A DNA stretch of 64,000 nucleotides from JALZDI01 sp035557095 (lineage in GTDB: Bacteria; Actinomycetota; Actinomycetes; Propionibacteriales; Nocardioidaceae): positions 1-64,000 of the forward strand of contig DATMEB010000262.1 in NCBI GenBank assembly GCA_035557095.1, given 5' to 3'. A program made the position numbers and the translations under genes. The notes beneath the pieces were generated by a model. It was not told the DNA's origin. It worked only from the letters and a program-made list of their open reading frames with translations, and did not search any database. Of this stretch, positions 20,139 through 28,275 are shown one piece after another. The first letter of the stretch is position 1. Each line of letters opens with the position of its first letter.

Positions 20139-21130
20139 GTCACGCAAAGTGTCGCACGGGGGAACGCCATCAGGCGAAGTTTGCCGATCGGGTTGCCGCA
20201 GCTCTCGCAGTTGCCGTAGCTGCCGTCGTCGATCCGCTGCAGGGCGCGGTCGACCTGGCTCAACAGCTCACGGGAGTGGTTGGCGAGCGACATCTCGTGG
20301 TCACGCTCGAACGTGCTCGATCCCACATCGGCCTGGTCGTGGCCGGCTCCGTCGCCACCGTCGCGGAACAGGCCTGCGATCTCCTCCTCGGCCTCGTGGA
20401 TCTCGGCCTGCAGGCGGTCCTTCTCGCTCTCCAGCTCACCCCGGAGCTTGGCGAGCTCCTTGCTGGTCCACGGCTTCTCGCCCGAGCGCACCGCGAGCCG
20501 GGGGCTCCGGCCGGAGGTCTTCTTCGCAGTCGGCACAGCCGCGCCGGCGGCGGTCTTGGCCGGGCTCTTCCTGGGGGTGGTGCGCTTCGCCGCGCCGGTC
20601 TTGGCGGCGGCCTTGGCCGGGGTGCCCTTCGCCAGGGTGCCCTTCGCCGGGGTGCTCCGCGCTGCCGTGCTCTTCGCCGGAGTGCTCTTGGCCACGGCGC
20701 TGCGCGCGGACGAGGTCTTGGCGGCAGCCTTCCTGGTCGCCGCGCGGCCCGTCTTTGCTGCCGTCTTGGCTGCTCTCTTGGCCGTGGTCCTGGCCGTCTT
20801 CTTCGCCGGGCTCTTGCTGGCGGTCCTCTTCGCCGGTGTGGCCTTGGCTGCGGACTTGCGGGTGGCCGGCTTGGTGCTCCTGGTCGCCGTCCCGCTCCGG
20901 GTCCGGCCGTTGGCCTTCTGGGTCGCCGAGGTGCTTCTCGCTGAGGTGCTCCGGGATGTGGTCTTGGCCGCGCTCCGAGTGGCTGACTTCGCAGCTGGCT
21001 TCGCGCTGGTCTTGCGGGCGGTCTTCGACGCCGAGCGCGAGGTGGACTTCTTGGCCGCGGTCTGTTTCACGGTTGCCTTGCGGACCGACGTCTTCTTCGC
21101 CGCGGTCTTCTTCGCCGGTGCCTTGGGCAT
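20111..21130 (-). CDS. DksA/TraR zinc-finger protein with long histone H1-like tail
   Basis: The 339-residue protein is a fusion in effect. The last 120 residues are a DksA/TraR domain: a coiled-coil segment (KELAKLRGELESEKDRLQAE) and a four-Cys zinc finger, Cys308, Cys311, Cys329 and Cys332, with the conserved GNPIGKLRLMAFP between. The first 210 residues are Lys/Ala/Ser/Thr/Pro-rich repeats of AAKK, TPAK and SxPAK type, much like eukaryotic H1 tails or the HupB tail, and should bind DNA non-specifically. DksA-type domains act in the RNA polymerase secondary channel. The tail is far longer than in classical DksA. Confidence 0.85.
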   Translation of the reverse strand: MPKAPAKKTAAKKTSVRKATVKQTAAKKSTSRSASKTARKTSAKPAAKSATRSAAKTTSRSTSARSTSATQKANGRTRSGTATRSTKPATRKSAAKATPAKRTASKSPAKKTARTTAKRAAKTAAKTGRAATRKAAAKTSSARSAVAKSTPAKSTAARSTPAKGTLAKGTPAKAAAKTGAAKRTTPRKSPAKTAAGAAVPTAKKTSGRSPRLAVRSGEKPWTSKELAKLRGELESEKDRLQAEIHEAEEEIAGLFRDGGDGAGHDQADVGSSTFERDHEMSLANHSRELLSQVDRALQRIDDGSYGNCESCGNPIGKLRLMAFPRATLCVTCKQRQERR

Positions 21131-21351
21131 CGCGCGATCCCTTCACCTTGGATGTGGAGTGATCACCACCACATGGTGCGGAGAGGATATGCCCGCCAAC
21201 CTCCCCCTTCAACAAGAAACGCCTAACTTTTCGAACACCCGTGCATGCGTTCGCAGACCTGCTATGTGACGGCCGCGAGACGCTGCCTGGCGCACTCAGA
21301 GTCGCCGCGACGGGCTGCCCGGCTTCCGTGCGACGCCTTCACCGGGTCCTC

Positions 21352-21357
21352 TAGACT
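21352..21357 (+). promoter_or_regulatory. Candidate -10 element for the ileS leader
   Basis: TAGACT in an otherwise GC-rich stretch has the form of an actinobacterial -10 and lies about 20 bp before the first structured part of the T-box leader. No clear -35 is present. The 220 bp from here back to the DksA-like start (21131) holds nothing else I can identify apart from upstream sequence for the divergent gene. Confidence 0.4.
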
Positions 21358-21376
21358 GAAGTACGCCGTACGAAGG

Positions 21377-21692
21377 CGCTGATGGGGCCGAGTAGCCGCC
21401 GAGAGCGACCGCGAGCGAGCCGGGGACGGTGTGAGCCCGGCGGAGCGCACGCTGGTGAAGATCACCCCGGAGCCGCCGGAAGAACGGGCGCCGACGCCCT
21501 CTCCTGGGTGCCGGCGCCTCACTAGACCCGGATGCGGCGGCCTAAGAGGGCCACGTCCCGGCCCCGGACCCGGTCCGGACGTCCAGGACACGGCCAAGGA
21601 GGGTGGTACCGCGGGTACGCGTCGACGACGCGGGCTCGTCCCTTCGCCAAGAGCCTGCCACGCAGGCGCCTGACGGAGGAGCACACACGCAG
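21377..21692 (+). promoter_or_regulatory. T-box riboswitch (isoleucine), short Stem I type
   Basis: The leader of ileS contains the invariant T-box bulge GGGTGGTACCGCGG (21601-21614), which pairs with the acceptor end of uncharged tRNA. Upstream is a compact Stem I with GAGTAG and GAGAGCGACCGCG elements and a specifier region GAAGATCACCCC; ATC at 21461-21463 is an isoleucine codon and fits the downstream gene. No hairpin followed by a T-run lies between the T-box and the start codon, so control is probably at translation, as described for actinobacterial ileS T-boxes. A GCCTGC/GCAGGC hairpin (21653-21667) sits just before the ribosome site GGAGGA (21675-21680). Confidence 0.9.
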
Positions 21693-24600
21693 ATGGCCAC
21701 CCCCGGCCCCCGGCCCGGCGCGGGTCCCAACCCGGGTCACGGCGACCCCCAGAGAGCCGATCCGGGCTATCGCCCGGTCGCCCCCCAGGTCGACCTTCCC
21801 GCGCTCGAGCGCGAGGTCCTCGAGCTGTGGGCCGACCAGGGCACGTTCGACAAGTCGCTGGAGCAGACCCGCGACGGCGACCGCTGGACGTTCTACGAGG
21901 GCCCCCCGACGGCCAACGGCCGCCCGGGCACCCATCACGTCGAGGCGCGCGTGTTCAAGGACGTGTTCCCCCGGTTCAAGACCATGCAGGGCTACCACGT
22001 CGACCGCAAGGCGGGCTGGGACTGCCACGGCCTGCCCGTCGAGCTCGCCGTGGAGAAGGAGCTCGGGTTCTCCGGCAAGAACGACATCGAGGCGTTCGGC
22101 ATCGCCGCGTTCAACCAGCGCTGCCGCGAGTCGGTGCGCCGACATGTGGGCGCGTTCGCCGAGATGACCGAGCGGATGGGCTACTGGACCAACCTCGACG
22201 ACGCGTACTGGACGATGAACCCCGGTTACGTCGAGAGCGTCTGGTGGGCGCTGAAGCAGATCCACGAGGCCGGCCTGCTGGTCGAGGACTTCCGGGTCGC
22301 GCCGTACTGCCCCCGCTGCGGCACGGGCCTGTCCGACCACGAGCTCGCCCAGGGCTACGAGACCGTGGTCGACCCGTCGGTCTACGTCCGCTTCCCGCTG
22401 ACGTCCGGCCCCTACGCGGGCCAGGCGGCGCTGCTGGTGTGGACCACCACGCCGTGGACGCTGGTGTCCAACACGGCCGTCGCTGTCCACCCCGACGTCG
22501 AGTACGTCGTCGCCACCGACGGCACCGAGCAGCTGGTGGTGGCAGCACCGCTGGTGGAGTCCGCGCTCGGCGAGGGCTGGGAGGTCGTGGCCCGGGTACC
22601 CGCACGGGAGATGGAGCGCTGGACGTACCAGCGGCCGTTCGAGCTGGTGCCGTTCGCCGAGCCTGCACCCCTCACTCCGCTGCACGGCGTGGTGCTCGCC
22701 GACTACGTCACCACCGAGGACGGCACCGGCCTGGTGCATCAGTCCCCCGCCTTCGGCCAGGACGACATGCTCGTCTGCCGCCGCTACGGGCTCGAGGTGG
22801 TGACGCCGGTGCAGCCCAATGGTCGATTCGACGACAACCTGCCGCTGGTCGGCGGCCAGTTCTTCAAGCACGCCGACTCCGACCTGGTCAATGACCTGGA
22901 CCGGCGCGGGCTGATGTTCCGGCACGTCGCCTACGAGCACTCCTACCCGCACTGCTGGCGCTGCCACACGCCGTTGATGTATTACGCGCAGCCGTCGTGG
23001 TACATCCGCACCACGCAGGTCAAGGAGGCGCTGCTCCGCGAGAACGGGCGGACGAACTGGTACCCCGACACGATCAAGTGGGGCCGCTACGGCGACTGGC
23101 TGGAGAACAACGTCGACTGGGCGCTGTCGCGCAACCGCTACTGGGGTACGCCGCTGCCGGTGTGGCGTTGCGGCGAGGGACACCAGACCCTGGTCGGCTC
23201 GCTGGCCGAGCTCTCCGACCTCAGCGGCGCCGACCAGTCCGGGCTCGACCCGCACCGGCCGTACGTCGACGAGGTCACGCTGCCGTGTCCGCGGTGCGGG
23301 GAGACCGCGACCCGCGTGCCGGAGGTCATCGACGCGTGGTTCGACTCCGGCTCGATGCCCTTCGCGCAGTGGGGCTTCCCGCACGCACCGAACTCGAAGG
23401 AGCGGTTCGAGCAGGCGTACCCCGCGCAGTTCATCTGCGAGGCCATCGACCAGACCCGGGGCTGGTTCTACACACTGATGGCCATCGGGACGCTGGTGTT
23501 CGACCGCTCGTCGTACGAGAACGTGCTGTGTCTGGGTCACATCCTTGCCGAGGACGGCCGCAAGATGTCCAAGCACCTCGGCAACATCCTCGAGCCGATG
23601 CCGCTGATGGAGCGGCACGGCGCGGACGCCGTGCGCTGGTTCATGGCCGCCGGCGGCTCGCCGTGGTCGGCCCGCCGCGTCGGGCACGCCACCATCCAGG
23701 AGACCGTGCGCAAGGTCCTGCTGACCTACTGGAACACGGTCGCGTTCCACGTCCTGTACGCCCGCACGAACGACTGGGTGCCCGGCGGCGAGGACGACGC
23801 GCCGGCCCCGGCTGACCGGCAGGTCCTCGACCGCTGGCTGCACTCCGAGACGCACCGGCTGGTCCGCGACGTCACCGCGGCGATGGAGAACTTCGAGACC
23901 CAGCGCGCCGGCCAGCTGATCGGGCAGTTCGTCGACGACCTGTCCAACTGGTACGTCCGCCGGTCGCGGCGGCGGTTCTGGGCCGGCGACGCGTCCGCGC
24001 TGAGCACGCTGCACGAGACGCTCGACGTGGTCACGCGCCTCATGGCGCCGATCACGCCGTTCCTCACCGAGCGGGTCTGGCAGGACGTCATCCGCCCGGT
24101 CTCTCCCGGCGCCGCCGAGTCGGTGCACCTGGCGTCCTGGCCGGTGTACGACGAGCCGGTGGTCGACGAGCGCCTCAGCCAGCAGATGGCGCTGGCCCGC
24201 CGGGTCGTCGAGCTGGGACGGGCCGCACGGGCCGAGGCCCGGGTCAAGACGCGGCAGCCGCTCTCGCGCGCGCTGGTCGGCTCGCGCGCCTGGTCGCTGC
24301 TGTCGGAGGACCTGCGCGTGGACGTCGCCGAGGAGCTCAACATCGGCCGCCTGGAGTCGCTGGCGTCGGCGGGTGCCGACCTGGTCGACTACAGCGCCAA
24401 GGGCAACTTCCGGGCGCTCGGCAAGCGTTTCGGCAAGCGGACGCCCGTGGTCGCCGCGGCGATCGCCGCCGCCGACGCCGAGTCCCTGGCCATGGCCCTG
24501 CGCGAGCACGGTGCCGCCGAGGTCGACGTCGAGGGCGAGCGGGTCAGCGTCGAGGCGGAGGAGGTACTGGTCTCGGAACGTCCGCGCGAGGGCTGGTCGG

Positions 24601-24920
24601 TGGTCAACGACCAGGGCGAGACGGTGGCGCTCGACCTCGAGCTCACCCCAGAGCTGGTCCGCGCCGGGTTGGCGCGCGAGGTCGTGCGGCTGGTGCAGGA
24701 GGCCCGCAAGCGCGAGGGCCTCGACGTCAGCGACCGAATCCGGCTGGCCTGGGAGGCCGCCGGCGACACAGCGGAGGCGATGCGCGAGCACGCCGGCCTG
24801 GTGGCCGACGAGGTGCTCGCCGTCCAGCTGGTCGAGGGGCGGCTCGACGACGGCGCCCGGGAGTCCCGGGAGCAGGGCGACCCCGAGCTCGGTCTGCGGT
24901 TCTGGCTGGCCAAGGCCTGA
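21693..24920 (+). CDS. ileS: Isoleucyl-tRNA synthetase
   Basis: The 1075-residue class I synthetase has the HIGH-equivalent GRPGTHH motif at residues 76-82, the WDCHGLPVE segment, a CPRCGTGLS metal-site motif in the editing insert and KMSKH near residue 624. Length and the GxPGTHH form match the long eukaryote-like IleRS class, many members of which tolerate mupirocin; the resistance is inference. The ATG at 21693 follows GGAGGA by 12 bp. Expression is likely controlled by the T-box just upstream. Confidence 0.97.
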   Translation: MATPGPRPGAGPNPGHGDPQRADPGYRPVAPQVDLPALEREVLELWADQGTFDKSLEQTRDGDRWTFYEGPPTANGRPGTHHVEARVFKDVFPRFKTMQGYHVDRKAGWDCHGLPVELAVEKELGFSGKNDIEAFGIAAFNQRCRESVRRHVGAFAEMTERMGYWTNLDDAYWTMNPGYVESVWWALKQIHEAGLLVEDFRVAPYCPRCGTGLSDHELAQGYETVVDPSVYVRFPLTSGPYAGQAALLVWTTTPWTLVSNTAVAVHPDVEYVVATDGTEQLVVAAPLVESALGEGWEVVARVPAREMERWTYQRPFELVPFAEPAPLTPLHGVVLADYVTTEDGTGLVHQSPAFGQDDMLVCRRYGLEVVTPVQPNGRFDDNLPLVGGQFFKHADSDLVNDLDRRGLMFRHVAYEHSYPHCWRCHTPLMYYAQPSWYIRTTQVKEALLRENGRTNWYPDTIKWGRYGDWLENNVDWALSRNRYWGTPLPVWRCGEGHQTLVGSLAELSDLSGADQSGLDPHRPYVDEVTLPCPRCGETATRVPEVIDAWFDSGSMPFAQWGFPHAPNSKERFEQAYPAQFICEAIDQTRGWFYTLMAIGTLVFDRSSYENVLCLGHILAEDGRKMSKHLGNILEPMPLMERHGADAVRWFMAAGGSPWSARRVGHATIQETVRKVLLTYWNTVAFHVLYARTNDWVPGGEDDAPAPADRQVLDRWLHSETHRLVRDVTAAMENFETQRAGQLIGQFVDDLSNWYVRRSRRRFWAGDASALSTLHETLDVVTRLMAPITPFLTERVWQDVIRPVSPGAAESVHLASWPVYDEPVVDERLSQQMALARRVVELGRAARAEARVKTRQPLSRALVGSRAWSLLSEDLRVDVAEELNIGRLESLASAGADLVDYSAKGNFRALGKRFGKRTPVVAAAIAAADAESLAMALREHGAAEVDVEGERVSVEAEEVLVSERPREGWSVVNDQGETVALDLELTPELVRAGLAREVVRLVQEARKREGLDVSDRIRLAWEAAGDTAEAMREHAGLVADEVLAVQLVEGRLDDGARESREQGDPELGLRFWLAKA

Positions 24921-24961
24921 GCGCCGGCCTCCAGCGGCCGCACCGGCTGCGGGCATGCAGA

Positions 24962-24991
24962 AAGGGCCGCGCCCCGAGGGGCGCGGCCCTT
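24962..24991. terminator. Strong bidirectional terminator
   Basis: A perfect GC-rich inverted repeat, AAGGGCCGCGCCCC and its complement with a CGAG-sized loop, is flanked by A residues on the left and TTCCT on the right. It lies between the converging stops of ileS (24920) and the DivIVA gene (25030) and should end both transcripts. Confidence 0.88.
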
Positions 24992-25029
24992 CCTACGAGG
25001 ACCGTGAGGTGCCCGGAGGTGCTGCCGGG

Positions 25030-25836
25030 TCAGCCTTCCTCGCCGAGCAGTGAGCGGAGACGGCCGGAGCCCTCACCGCCACTGTGGTGGCTGCTGCCCA
25101 GCTGAGCGCGGTTGACGTCCTCCTTGCCGTCGAGGACCGCCAGCTGGCCCTCGAAGTACGACCGGAGCCGGCTGCGGTACTCGCGCTCGAAGGCGCGGAG
25201 CTCCTCGACCTCCTTGGCGAGCTTGTCGCGCTCGCGCTCCAGGCTGCCGAACAGCTGGTTGCGACGCTCGGCGGTCTCGTGGTCGAGCTTCTCGGCCCGG
25301 GTGCGGGCGTCGGCCTCGACCCGGTCGGCCTTGGCCTTCGACTCGGCCTCGACGCGCTCGGCCTTGGTGCGGGCCTCGCCGATGATCCGGTCGGCCTGGT
25401 CCTTGGCGTCGTTGACGAGCTCGTCAGCGTTGCGTGTGGCGATCTCCAGCAGCCGCGCGGCGGCGGAGGAGGCCTCGGCCACCGTGCCGGGGGTGCGGGT
25501 CACACCAGCCTCGACCTGCGCGGCCTGCGCCTCGGTGGTCGACGGCGTCGGAGCCGGGGCTGCCGGCGGTGGCGGCGGAGGCGGGGGCGGCGGCGTGGGC
25601 GCAGGCTGAGGCGTCGGGATGGGGGCGGTGGCCTCGGCCGGCTTCGGCGCCGACGTCGCGACACCGGACTGGGCGGACTCGAGCTTTGTCCGGAGATCGT
25701 TGTTCTCCTTGTACAAACGCTCGAGCTCGGCCTCGACCTCATCCAGGAACTGGTCGACCTCCCCCATGTCGTAACCCTCGCGGAGGCGAACGGGCGTGAA
25801 GCGCTTGCTACGCACGTCCTCGGGAGTCAGCGGCAT
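25030..25836 (-). CDS. divIVA: DivIVA/Wag31 polar growth protein
   Basis: DivIVA binds curved membrane at poles and septa and directs cell-wall growth in actinobacteria. The 268-residue protein starts with the DivIVA domain (PLTPEDVRSKRFTPVRLREGYDMGEVDQFLDEVE, first 36 residues, given here as two overlapping motifs: RSKRFTP and YDMGEVDQFLDEVE). A Pro/Ala-rich linker at 64-100 includes ten consecutive prolines (82-91). A long Ala/Glu/Arg coiled coil covers about 115-235 and a disordered tail follows. The gene ends the dcw run and shares the terminator with ileS. Confidence 0.93.
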   Translation of the reverse strand: MPLTPEDVRSKRFTPVRLREGYDMGEVDQFLDEVEAELERLYKENNDLRTKLESAQSGVATSAPKPAEATAPIPTPQPAPTPPPPPPPPPPAAPAPTPSTTEAQAAQVEAGVTRTPGTVAEASSAAARLLEIATRNADELVNDAKDQADRIIGEARTKAERVEAESKAKADRVEADARTRAEKLDHETAERRNQLFGSLERERDKLAKEVEELRAFEREYRSRLRSYFEGQLAVLDGKEDVNRAQLGSSHHSGGEGSGRLRSLLGEEG

Positions 25837-25919
25837 GACCTCACCTCAATATTGCGGTCCTGTGGAATATCAACCGCCACCGTACTCCGTGGGCGGTAAT
25901 TTGTGGCAACCGGCACCGC

Positions 25920-26213
25920 TCACTGGAGCAGCACGGCCCGGTTGATGCTGAGCAGCAGGTAGCAGATCAGCAGCAGCACCATGAACGAAAGGTCGAGCCC
26001 GACCCCGCCGAATCGCAACGGTGGAATCACCTTGCGCAGGGCTCGTAACGGCGGGTCGGTAGCAGTGTATACACCTTCGAGCACGACGAGTAACGGCCCC
26101 CGTGGTGTCCAGGAACGGGCGAAGACCTGCACCCAGTCCACCACGAACCGGATGAAGAGCATGACCAACGCGAGCCAGAGAACAAGCTCGATGATGGAAC
26201 CCACGAACTGCAC
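25920..26213 (-). CDS. YggT family membrane protein
   Basis: The 97-residue protein has two hydrophobic helices (about 5-25 and 73-93) and between them the conserved loop ending DPPLRALRKVIPPLRFGGVGLDLS, the YggT signature. YggT proteins are linked to division and osmotic tolerance in several bacteria but have no known biochemical activity. A GTG start at 26213 follows sepF by 61 bp, and divIVA follows 83 bp further on, the usual actinobacterial order. Confidence 0.9.
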   Translation of the reverse strand: MQFVGSIIELVLWLALVMLFIRFVVDWVQVFARSWTPRGPLLVVLEGVYTATDPPLRALRKVIPPLRFGGVGLDLSFMVLLLICYLLLSINRAVLLQ

Positions 26214-26274
26214 GGTTTCTCCTGCCAGGGGCCCGGTATCGATAGCGGGGCGGTCCCCACCAAAATACCTGCCG

Positions 26275-26775
26275 TCACGACTGGTTGAAGAATCCGCCCT
26301 CGGCGATCCGCTGCTTGTCCTCGGCGGCCACCGTCACGTTCGGTGGAGAGAGCAAGAACACCTTGCTGGTGACCCGCTCGATGGTGCCGCGCACGGCGAA
26401 GACCAGGCCTGCAGCGAAGTCGACGAGGCGCTTGGCGTCGTTGTCGTCCATCTCCGTGAGGTTCATGATCACGGGCACGCCCTCACGGAAGTTCTCGCCG
26501 ATCGTGCGCGCCTCGTTGTAGGTGCGCGGGTGCAGCGTCGTGATGCGCGACAGCTCGGCGGTCACCGGGCCGGCACGGCGGCGTTCGGACAACGAAGCCA
26601 CGGACCCCTCACTTCCTTCACGCACGGCTCGGACCGGCCGGACCTCGCGCTGCCGCGGGGCCGCCTCCTCCTCGATACCGGCGTACTCGTCGTAGTCGGA
26701 GTACTCGTCGTCGTAGCGGTCGGTGTCTTCGACCAGGCCGAGATAGACACCCATCTTGCGCATTGCGCCAGCCAT
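26275..26775 (-). CDS. sepF: Cell division protein SepF
   Basis: SepF anchors FtsZ to the membrane and is essential where FtsA is missing, as in actinobacteria. The 166-residue protein has an N-terminal segment containing MRKMGVYLGLVED (amphipathic membrane-binding helix), an acidic Tyr/Asp-rich linker (21-45) and the SepF core at about 77-155, with TLHPRTYNEARTIG, VPVIMNLTEMD and KRLVDFAAGL. It ends FNQS. It sits 45 bp downstream of yggS. Confidence 0.95.
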   Translation of the reverse strand: MAGAMRKMGVYLGLVEDTDRYDDEYSDYDEYAGIEEEAAPRQREVRPVRAVREGSEGSVASLSERRRAGPVTAELSRITTLHPRTYNEARTIGENFREGVPVIMNLTEMDDNDAKRLVDFAAGLVFAVRGTIERVTSKVFLLSPPNVTVAAEDKQRIAEGGFFNQS

Positions 26776-26820
26776 GGCCTCATAGCCCTTTCGAATATCT
26801 GAATCCCGCCGCAGCGGACA

Positions 26821-27531
26821 CTACCCGAGCGAAGGTCGCTCACCGAGGACCGCGCTGCCGACACGCACGTGTGTCGCACCGTGCCTCACCGCCGCCTCCA
26901 GATCACCGCTCATCCCCGCGGAAACCATGGTCGCGCCCGGGTGGTCGACCCGTAGCGCTGCTCCGATCTCTGCCAGCCGGGCGAACGCCGGCTCGGGCTC
27001 GCCGTCCAGCGGCGCGACCCCCATCACACCCCCGAGCCGCAGCAGCTCGTGGGCTTCCAGCGCGTCGGCGAGACCGGTGATGTCGTCGGCGTCGGCCCCC
27101 GACCGCTTCCCGATCACGCCATGCGCGTCGCCCTCGTCGAGGCTCACCTGCAGCAGGCAGGTCAGCTCACGACCGGTGCGCTCGGTGGCCTTGCCGAGGG
27201 CCCGCACCAGCCGCATCCGGTCGACCGAGTGCACGACGTCGGCGTAGTCCGCCACCGCGTTGGCCTTGTTGGTCTGCAGCGCGCCCACGAAGTGCCAGGT
27301 CAGTGGCAGATCGGCGCACTGCGCGTGCTTGTCGGCCGCCTCCTGGTGGCGGTTCTCGCCCACGTCGCGGACCCCGAGCTCGGCGAGGATGCGTACGTCG
27401 TCGGCCGGGAACGTCTTGGTGACCACGACGAGGTGCACGTCGTCGGGGTCGCGGCCGGCGTCGTCGCAGGCGCCGTCGATGCGCCGACGTACCTTCGCCA
27501 GGCCCGCCTCGATCTCGTCACGTCGGCTCAT
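26821..27531 (-). CDS. yggS: YggS/PROSC pyridoxal-phosphate homeostasis protein
   Basis: The 236-residue protein is a stand-alone PLP-binding TIM barrel like alanine racemase domain I. The PLP lysine is in VVVTKTFP near residue 40; GENRHQEAADK, WHFVGALQTNKA and the C-terminal SAGMSGDLEAAVRHGATHVRVG are family hallmarks. It has no known catalytic activity and buffers PLP. The ATG at 27531 overlaps the stop of the laccase-domain gene by 4 bp. Confidence 0.94.
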   Translation of the reverse strand: MSRRDEIEAGLAKVRRRIDGACDDAGRDPDDVHLVVVTKTFPADDVRILAELGVRDVGENRHQEAADKHAQCADLPLTWHFVGALQTNKANAVADYADVVHSVDRMRLVRALGKATERTGRELTCLLQVSLDEGDAHGVIGKRSGADADDITGLADALEAHELLRLGGVMGVAPLDGEPEPAFARLAEIGAALRVDHPGATMVSAGMSGDLEAAVRHGATHVRVGSAVLGERPSLG

Positions 27532-28256
27532 CGGCGCAGCCAGACCAGCCCGGCCGAGCGGCCTGTCCTGCCTCCGTCGCGGCGGTGGGAGTACAGGTCG
27601 GGGTTCTCCCGCGTGCACAGCCGCGGCGTCTCGCTCACCGTGCAGCCGGCCGCCCGCAGCTGCGCCTCGACCCCCGCGCCGATGTCGAGGGCGGGTGTGC
27701 CCCAGGTGGTGGTCGAGCGTGCCTCCGGCGCCACCTCCGCGACCTCCTGCTGCATGGCCTCGGGCACCTCGTAGCAGCCACCGCACACGTACGGCCCGAC
27801 CCAGGCGCGGATGTCGGCGGCGCCCAGCTCGCGCATCACCTCGACCGCGTGCGGGACGACACCGGTCGCGAGGCCGTTGCGTCCGGCGTGCGCGCAGCCG
27901 ACCACGCCCGCACCGGCGTCGGCGAGCAGCACCGGCACGCAGTCGGCCACCCGCACGGACAGTGCGAGGCCCGGGCGGTCGGTGACCATCGCGTCGGCCT
28001 CGGGCCGCCGGTCGGCCGGCGGTGGCTCGCGCACGACCGCGACCTCACGGCCGTGCACCTGGTGCATGAGCGCGATCTGGCCGGACCCGACACCGATGGC
28101 TGACCCGACCAGCGCGTAGTTGTTGTCGACACTGGCCGGGTCGTCCTCGGAGGCGGTGCCGAGGTTGAGCGAGTCGTACGGCGGTGCGCTGACACCGCCG
28201 AGCCGGTCGGTGAACGCCACACCGACCCGGCGGTCCGATGCATGGAAGCAGAACAC
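27528..28256 (-). CDS. pgeF: Laccase-domain protein, peptidoglycan editing factor PgeF/YfiH type
   Basis: The 242-residue protein belongs to the multicopper-oxidase-like YfiH family. Conserved metal or active-site residues are visible in MHQVHG, VRVADCVPVLLAD and VGCAHAGRNG. Members have been reported as purine nucleoside phosphorylases and, in E. coli, as a factor that prevents misincorporation of L-Ser into peptidoglycan; which applies here is open. GTG 28256 is the only in-frame start that follows the ftsZ stop closely (19 bp) and precedes the domain. Its place between ftsZ and yggS is typical. Confidence 0.88.
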   Translation of the reverse strand: MFCFHASDRRVGVAFTDRLGGVSAPPYDSLNLGTASEDDPASVDNNYALVGSAIGVGSGQIALMHQVHGREVAVVREPPPADRRPEADAMVTDRPGLALSVRVADCVPVLLADAGAGVVGCAHAGRNGLATGVVPHAVEVMRELGAADIRAWVGPYVCGGCYEVPEAMQQEVAEVAPEARSTTTWGTPALDIGAGVEAQLRAAGCTVSETPRLCTRENPDLYSHRRDGGRTGRSAGLVWLRR

Positions 28257-28275
28257 CCCGCGATCGACCTCGGGA

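Noticed and set aside
21522..24956. An 1144-codon leftward open frame opposite ileS
   Set aside because: It mirrors the codon phase of ileS, has no recognisable domain, and also crosses the T-box leader.
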